Assembly: GCF_003364195.1 (NCBI RefSeq)
Contig: NZ_NXLQ01000017.1
Coordinates: forward strand, 1 to 44,401
Source of the DNA: Helicobacter didelphidarum
Lineage (GTDB): Bacteria; Campylobacterota; Campylobacteria; Campylobacterales; Helicobacteraceae
Direction of reading: 5' to 3'
Length of the DNA: 44,401 bases
Shown: positions 40,500-44,401 of the stretch, piece by piece
Numbering within the stretch: the first letter of the stretch is position 1
How the letters are laid out: the number at the start of each line of letters is the position of its first letter
The notes under the pieces: model-generated
Database searches by the model: none
What the model saw: the letters and a program-made list of their open reading frames with translations, nothing else
What the model was told of the DNA's origin: nothing
Position numbers and translations under genes: made by a program

Positions 40500-41294
40500 T
40501 TATTTTTTGTTTGACTCTTTATAGTCCCCCAAAAATGTATCATAATATTTATAATATTCTCGGCTTTTTTTTGTAGCAAATGCGTAGGTTAATGACCCAC
40601 CACCATCAAATTTTGCACGTGTATAAAATGGTGCTTGTATGCTTGATTTATTGATGGGGGTTAGGTGATATTTTTGAATGATAGCAACATTTTGACAATT
40701 CAATACACCTATACTCTCACTGCCAACAATAAAAACCAACCCAACCCCATATTCATTGCAAGCTTGTGGTAGTGTTTTTGTCGTTGGATCGTGTTTACCT
40801 CGAGAATTTAGAAATCCCATTAATAAGTCAGAATTTACAAAATTGATAAATGAATAATATTCCACAACTGCCCTATAAGTCTCTTCGTTTGGGGCAATTA
40901 AAAAAGCCTTATCATTAAAGTTTCTAAAGACAATTTTATCTCCTTCTTGCGGTTTTAGATTTGGTGTTGGTAAATATGGTTGAACAAGTTGATTGGGTGG
41001 GGTAACCTTTGCTGTTGCAAGTGTGCCTTCTATTTTTGTAATTTCAGCATTCCCGACAATAACCTCATAAACTCCTAAATCTCGCGTGATAATACCGCTT
41101 TCCCCAACCTTTAAATCAAGGTGAGAAAAAGTTATAGATACAGAATCTTTTTCTCCAAGAATAGATCCAATTTGGCTGATTTCTGGTTGTGTTAGAGTTT
41201 TGATTAACTCTAATTGATTGCTAGGCTGTTGTATTGTTTCCCCAAAGAGATATTGTATGTAAAATACAATCCATAGTGCTAAAAATTTTTTCAT
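40500..41294 (-). CDS. Plasminogen-binding protein N-terminal-domain protein (PgbA/PgbB-like)
   Basis: 264 residues with a signal peptide (about 1-18, ending LFGE). The remainder matches the N-terminal domain of H. pylori PgbA/PgbB: SVSITFSHLDLKVGESGIITRDLGVYEVIVGNAEITKIEGTLATAKV, GDKIVFRNFNDKAFLIAPNEETY, and NEYGVGLVFIVGSESIGVLNCQNVAIIQKY. H. pylori Pgb proteins are about 450-540 residues with a long Lys-rich tail; this one ends soon after the domain, with Lys-Lys at its C-terminus. C-terminal lysine is important for plasminogen binding in those proteins, so binding is possible but unproven. Confidence 0.8.
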   Translation of the reverse strand: MKKFLALWIVFYIQYLFGETIQQPSNQLELIKTLTQPEISQIGSILGEKDSVSITFSHLDLKVGESGIITRDLGVYEVIVGNAEITKIEGTLATAKVTPPNQLVQPYLPTPNLKPQEGDKIVFRNFNDKAFLIAPNEETYRAVVEYYSFINFVNSDLLMGFLNSRGKHDPTTKTLPQACNEYGVGLVFIVGSESIGVLNCQNVAIIQKYHLTPINKSSIQAPFYTRAKFDGGGSLTYAFATKKSREYYKYYDTFLGDYKESNKK

Positions 41295-41497
41295 TTTTTT
41301 CCTAAATTATATTATTTCTATAATTTTCTTATCAATATTGCATGAAAGTCGCTATTTTGTGAAACTGATAAAAAATTCAAACATATTGATATTTGAGAAA
41401 TTTGCATTATAACTGAAATCTTTTAATAAATAAAGCCTTAAGGGAAAAATTAAAAACACATTGAAGATATTGCAATTTGCAATATTTAATATATAAA

Positions 41498-42702
41498 TTA
41501 ACTCTTTAAGTGTTCTTTTATTTTTCTTAGCATATTTCTTGGAAAATGTGCTATTTTCTTTCTTAACTTTGCACTATTATCTCTCTTTTGAGCACGATAA
41601 TTATATAAATATAGCATTGCACTATTACCACGTCTAAAAGCTTCATTTGGATCTTGAGAAAGTATAGAATCTAAAAAATTAAATATTTGCTTTTCATAAT
41701 ATTTACATGGGTCGAAATTATCTAAAAATAAAGGTTCGTGTAACATATCTTGGTATGCTTTGTGGTCATTATCAATTCTTTTTACTTCATCAACTAACTC
41801 ATCTAAAGTAGAGAAATTATGTGCATTAATGAATGCCTTTGGATTTATTGTATAATCAAATAGATTGTGCGAAATATTTGGAATGGTAGTATCAATATGT
41901 TGTGTCGGGATTATAGTATCATCAGATGGTTTCATAAAAGCATTGTGTGTTGCATATTGTTTTATGGGTGGAGAATCCCCCCCCCCCCCATATTTGTTGC
42001 AGAATTTGATGGTCGAGATTCTAAAGAATCTATATGACAACGCAAGCTTGTATCGCCCCAATAAATAGGAATACAACCAGATATATAAGCCTCGTAAAGC
42101 TTTTCACTTAAATAACCTGGATAACTTGAATTTTCAAAACAAATATTAAATTTATAGTTTCTAAGCCATGTTATTTTGGCAGAAACTTTATATCCAATAT
42201 TGTTGTTCCAACTTCCGCCAGAATCTACTTTTTTATAGGCATTTAATTTTTCAAATGCAAGATTGCGAAATAATGTTCTTTTACGACCACCATTGCTCAC
42301 AAGTATAGCACAAAATTTATTTCTTTGCCGGAGTGATTGCGTATCAATATTACGATTTTTAGAATCCATGCTGTTTGTTCCATATTGGAGTGGGTTATAA
42401 AGTAGATAAAACAATGGTACACACAGATGCCTATCACCAAAATCCATATAATCATAATCGAGTGTATAATCGACAAGATTATAGTCGGTGCGGATATTTT
42501 CACCGCTAAATAGAATCTTTACGCAATCATAATTTAAACATTCTTTCGCAATAGAATCAGAAAATATAAATTGAGGGTTTATAGGGTCATAAATAATTTT
42601 ATGTTTTTTACTTAAAAGATTTATATAATGACTACTATAAAACTCTTCTTCATTGCTGCAACTTCTAAACCAATTTGGGATACACATTCTTATTTCTTGC
42701 AT
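41498..42702 (-). CDS. Phase-variable alpha-1,3-fucosyltransferase (GT10), out of frame in this sequence
   Basis: One gene split by a homopolymer. The first frame (ATG 42702 to a stop at 41962) holds the GT10 core: SGENIRTDYN, SAKITWLRNYKFNICFENSSYPGYLSEKLYEAY and CIPIYWGDTSLR. At C13 on the plus strand (41977-41989; G13 in the gene) it shifts and ends after GGGGILHP. The continuation (INPKAFINAHNFSTLDELVDEVKRIDND and a basic C-terminus LRKKIAHFPRNMLRKIKEHL) is in another frame to 41498. With 11 or 14 G the two join; at 14 G the gene is 1206 bases, 401 residues. It adds fucose to surface glycans (Lewis-type mimicry). The tract sits in the middle of the gene, after the donor-binding core. Confidence 0.92.
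41977..41989 (-). repeat. C13 (G13 in the gene) phase-variation tract
   Basis: Thirteen C on the plus strand inside the fucosyltransferase gene. Frame arithmetic shows length 13 is the off state; 11 or 14 restores the full gene. Slippage would reversibly switch the enzyme. Confidence 0.92.
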
Positions 42703-42867
42703 TCTTCTCCCTTAGATAATTCTTATAGTTTCAGTTTTGTTGGATTTTTTTAATTATACATAAAATTTATATTTAATAACAGAGTATTGGAGAAAAGCTT
42801 TATATGAATGTGATTCAATAATGCTATATTTTGCAAGATTGTATATGTATTCAACTGGTGGTTCAAA

Positions 42868-42895
42868 ATGCAAGATTCTGTTAGGAATCTTGCAT
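42868..42895 (-). terminator. Intrinsic terminator of katA
   Basis: ATGCAAGATTC, loop of six bases, GAATCTTGCAT: an 11-bp perfect stem followed on the minus strand by TTT, 24 bases after the katA stop. The stem is built from the frequent word AGATTC and its complement. Confidence 0.75.
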
Positions 42896-42918
42896 ATGAT
42901 AAAATAAATATAGTTTGT

Positions 42919-44355
42919 TTAAATACCCAAAAGCTCCGCTACTCTCGCGCCATAAGCTGCATCAGCTTTTTTGAAATGTTCGATTTGTCGTTTTTTAATC
43001 TCTACTGGCACACCTTCCATATGTTCTTTGATATTTTGGCAGAGTGCTTCTTTTTGTTCAGCATTCATCAAGCGATACAAATCTCCTGCTTGACTATAAT
43101 AATCGCTGTCATCATCTCTGTGATTGAATCTATCCATTACGCTACCTTCTTGTATATGCAATGGTGGCTCAATAGCGTTTTTATCTTCGCTATACTCATC
43201 AAAATGACTTGGTTGATAGTTTCTTGCATCACCAAAAGTTCCCATTTGCATATAACCATCTCTATGAGTATTGCTCACAGGTGCGATAGACGCATTTACA
43301 GGAAGTTGGTAATGATTAATGCCTAATCTATATCGTTGTGTATCACCATAGCTAAAAAGTCTGCCTTGAAGCATTTTATCAGGGCTATATCCGACACCGG
43401 GCACGATATTTGCAGGGTTAAACGCAGCTTGCTCTACTTCAGCAAAATAGTTCTTAGGGTTTTGATTGAGTTCCAAAATTCCTACTTCAATCAATGGATA
43501 ATCCTTATGACTCCAAGTTTTTGTGAGGTCAAAAGGATTGATTTTATAAGTGTTTGCTTCAGATTCTGGCATAATTTGCACACAGAATCTCCATTTAGGG
43601 AAGTTGCCTTTTTCGATATTATCATATAAGTCTCTTTGATGAGATTCTCTATCTTGTGCGATAATATCAGCAGCTTCCTTATTTGTAAGGTTGTGGATTC
43701 CTTGCATTGATTTGAAATGGAATTTCACCCAAAATCGTTCATTTTTTGCATTGATAAAGCTATAAGTATGACTACCAAATCCGTGCATTTCGCGATAACT
43801 TCGTGGAATACCTCTATCACTCATAAGAATCGTTACTTGGTGTAAAGTCTCTGGGTGTAAGCTCCAAAAATCCCATGACGCAGTGCTATTGCGCAAATTT
43901 GTCTTAGGGTCGCGTTTTTGTGTATGAATGAAATCCGGGAATTTTATCGCATCTCTTATAAAAAATACCGGTGTGTTATTCCCTACAATATCCCAATTTC
44001 CTTCATTTGTGTAAAACTTCAATGCAAAGCCTCGCACATCTCGCTCTGCATCGGCTGCTCCTCGCTCACCTGCCACGGTTGAGAATCGTAAAAATGCTTT
44101 TGTTTTTTTGCCCACTTTGCTAAAAATATCAGCCTTTGAATATTGCGTAATATCATTTGTAATAGTGAGTTCGCCATACGCTGCACTACCTTTTGCATGG
44201 ACGACGCGTTCTGGGATTCTCTCTCTATCAAAATGGGCTAATTTTTCTAAAAGCCAAGTATCTTGCAAAAGTGTTGGTCCTCTTTTTCCTGCAGTCATTG
44301 AGTTTTGATTATCACCGATTGGCGTTCCTGTTGCGGTTGTGAATTTCTTGTTCAT
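42919..44355 (-). CDS. katA: Catalase KatA
   Basis: 478 residues, a small-subunit haem catalase (2 H2O2 to O2 and water). Active-site residues: His-53 in [12 protein letters not shown], Asn-126 in [13 protein letters not shown], proximal haem ligand Tyr-336 in [14 protein letters not shown]. The N-terminal [48 protein letters not shown] is typical. H. pylori KatA is somewhat longer because of a Lys-rich tail that is absent here. AAGGAG lies 6-8 bases before the ATG; a terminator follows the gene. Confidence 0.98.
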   Translation of the reverse strand: MNKKFTTATGTPIGDNQNSMTAGKRGPTLLQDTWLLEKLAHFDRERIPERVVHAKGSAAYGELTITNDITQYSKADIFSKVGKKTKAFLRFSTVAGERGAADAERDVRGFALKFYTNEGNWDIVGNNTPVFFIRDAIKFPDFIHTQKRDPKTNLRNSTASWDFWSLHPETLHQVTILMSDRGIPRSYREMHGFGSHTYSFINAKNERFWVKFHFKSMQGIHNLTNKEAADIIAQDRESHQRDLYDNIEKGNFPKWRFCVQIMPESEANTYKINPFDLTKTWSHKDYPLIEVGILELNQNPKNYFAEVEQAAFNPANIVPGVGYSPDKMLQGRLFSYGDTQRYRLGINHYQLPVNASIAPVSNTHRDGYMQMGTFGDARNYQPSHFDEYSEDKNAIEPPLHIQEGSVMDRFNHRDDDSDYYSQAGDLYRLMNAEQKEALCQNIKEHMEGVPVEIKKRQIEHFKKADAAYGARVAELLGI

Positions 44356-44377
44356 CGTTGTCTCCTTATATGATAGT

Positions 44378-44395
44378 TTATAAAATAATATTATA
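44378..44395 (-). promoter_or_regulatory. AT-rich near-palindrome upstream of katA, possible PerR/Fur box
   Basis: TATAATATTATTTTATAA on the minus strand, about 25-40 bases before the katA ATG, resembles PerR/Fur boxes with TATAAT half-sites that control catalase in related bacteria. It also overlaps possible -10 sequences, so the assignment is tentative. Confidence 0.3.
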
Positions 44396-44401
44396 TATTA
44401 G

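Overview
The window is an AT-rich chromosomal segment of an epsilonproteobacterium, most likely a Helicobacter species. The main evidence is the combination of a Hcp-type cysteine-rich Sel1 protein, a PgbA/PgbB-type plasminogen-binding domain, the nif3-flgZ-waaA operon, the flhG-(small membrane protein)-fliA-fliM-fliY flagellar block, a CPDC thioredoxin, a Helicobacter-type outer membrane porin, KatA, and two family-10 fucosyltransferase genes, one with a G/C homopolymer switch. Species cannot be named from sequence alone; the gene order differs enough from H. pylori to suggest another member of the genus.

Layout. 1-684: 3-prime-truncated fucosyltransferase on the minus strand, divergent from pnp (791-2956). 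3047-6590: an accessory island with two RepL-like winged-helix genes, each preceded by its own repeat/operator set and followed (II, III) by a polycistronic cluster of tiny membrane-peptide ORFs; a third rep-like gene survives only as a start codon, and a ~108-bp direct repeat brackets the rep part. 6727-11668 (minus): porin, PBP1A, EamA transporter, CsoR-type repressor. 11811-18304: Hcp-like Sel1 protein, SGNH hydrolase, alpha/beta hydrolase-like protein, two lipoproteins (one LPP20/FlgP-like), two small membrane proteins. 19103-22987: flagellar regulatory and switch operon. 23120-29781: GT4 glycosyltransferase, small conserved ORF, Trx2, FUSC membrane protein, VWA lipoprotein. 30046-31196: rpsP-khpA-rimM. 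31490-34271 (minus): nif3-flgZ-waaA. 34633: atpE. 35028-35395: three tRNAs. 35647-36049: an orphan copy of the tiny-peptide cluster. 36141-39429: metN, polysaccharide deacetylase, surE. 39644-40069: four tRNAs on minus. 40500-44355: Pgb-like protein, phase-variable fucosyltransferase, catalase.

The most unusual content is the tiny-peptide/RepL-like system. Three copies share an identical -10 box followed at the expected transcript 5-prime end by a 10-bp hairpin closed by a GNRA tetraloop (GAAA, GAGA, GAAA). They encode (1) a short cationic one-helix membrane peptide, (2) a helix plus charged tail ending KDKQ, whose stop overlaps the start of (3) a nearly invariant 13-16 residue peptide MRLGKLLFFVLYVYRE. 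First ORFs in two clusters look inactivated (an amber codon at 3059; ATG to ATA at 35988), as is often seen for toxic peptides. This has the architecture of a type I toxin or plasmid-addiction-like system linked to RepL-like proteins, but function is inferred only.

Other themes are surface variation (two fucosyltransferase paralogues, a C13 tract leaving one out of frame, a G11 tract in a convergent intergenic space) and a strongly over-represented word AGATTC/GAATCT that also forms inverted pairs in hairpins, resembling the behaviour of DNA uptake sequences.
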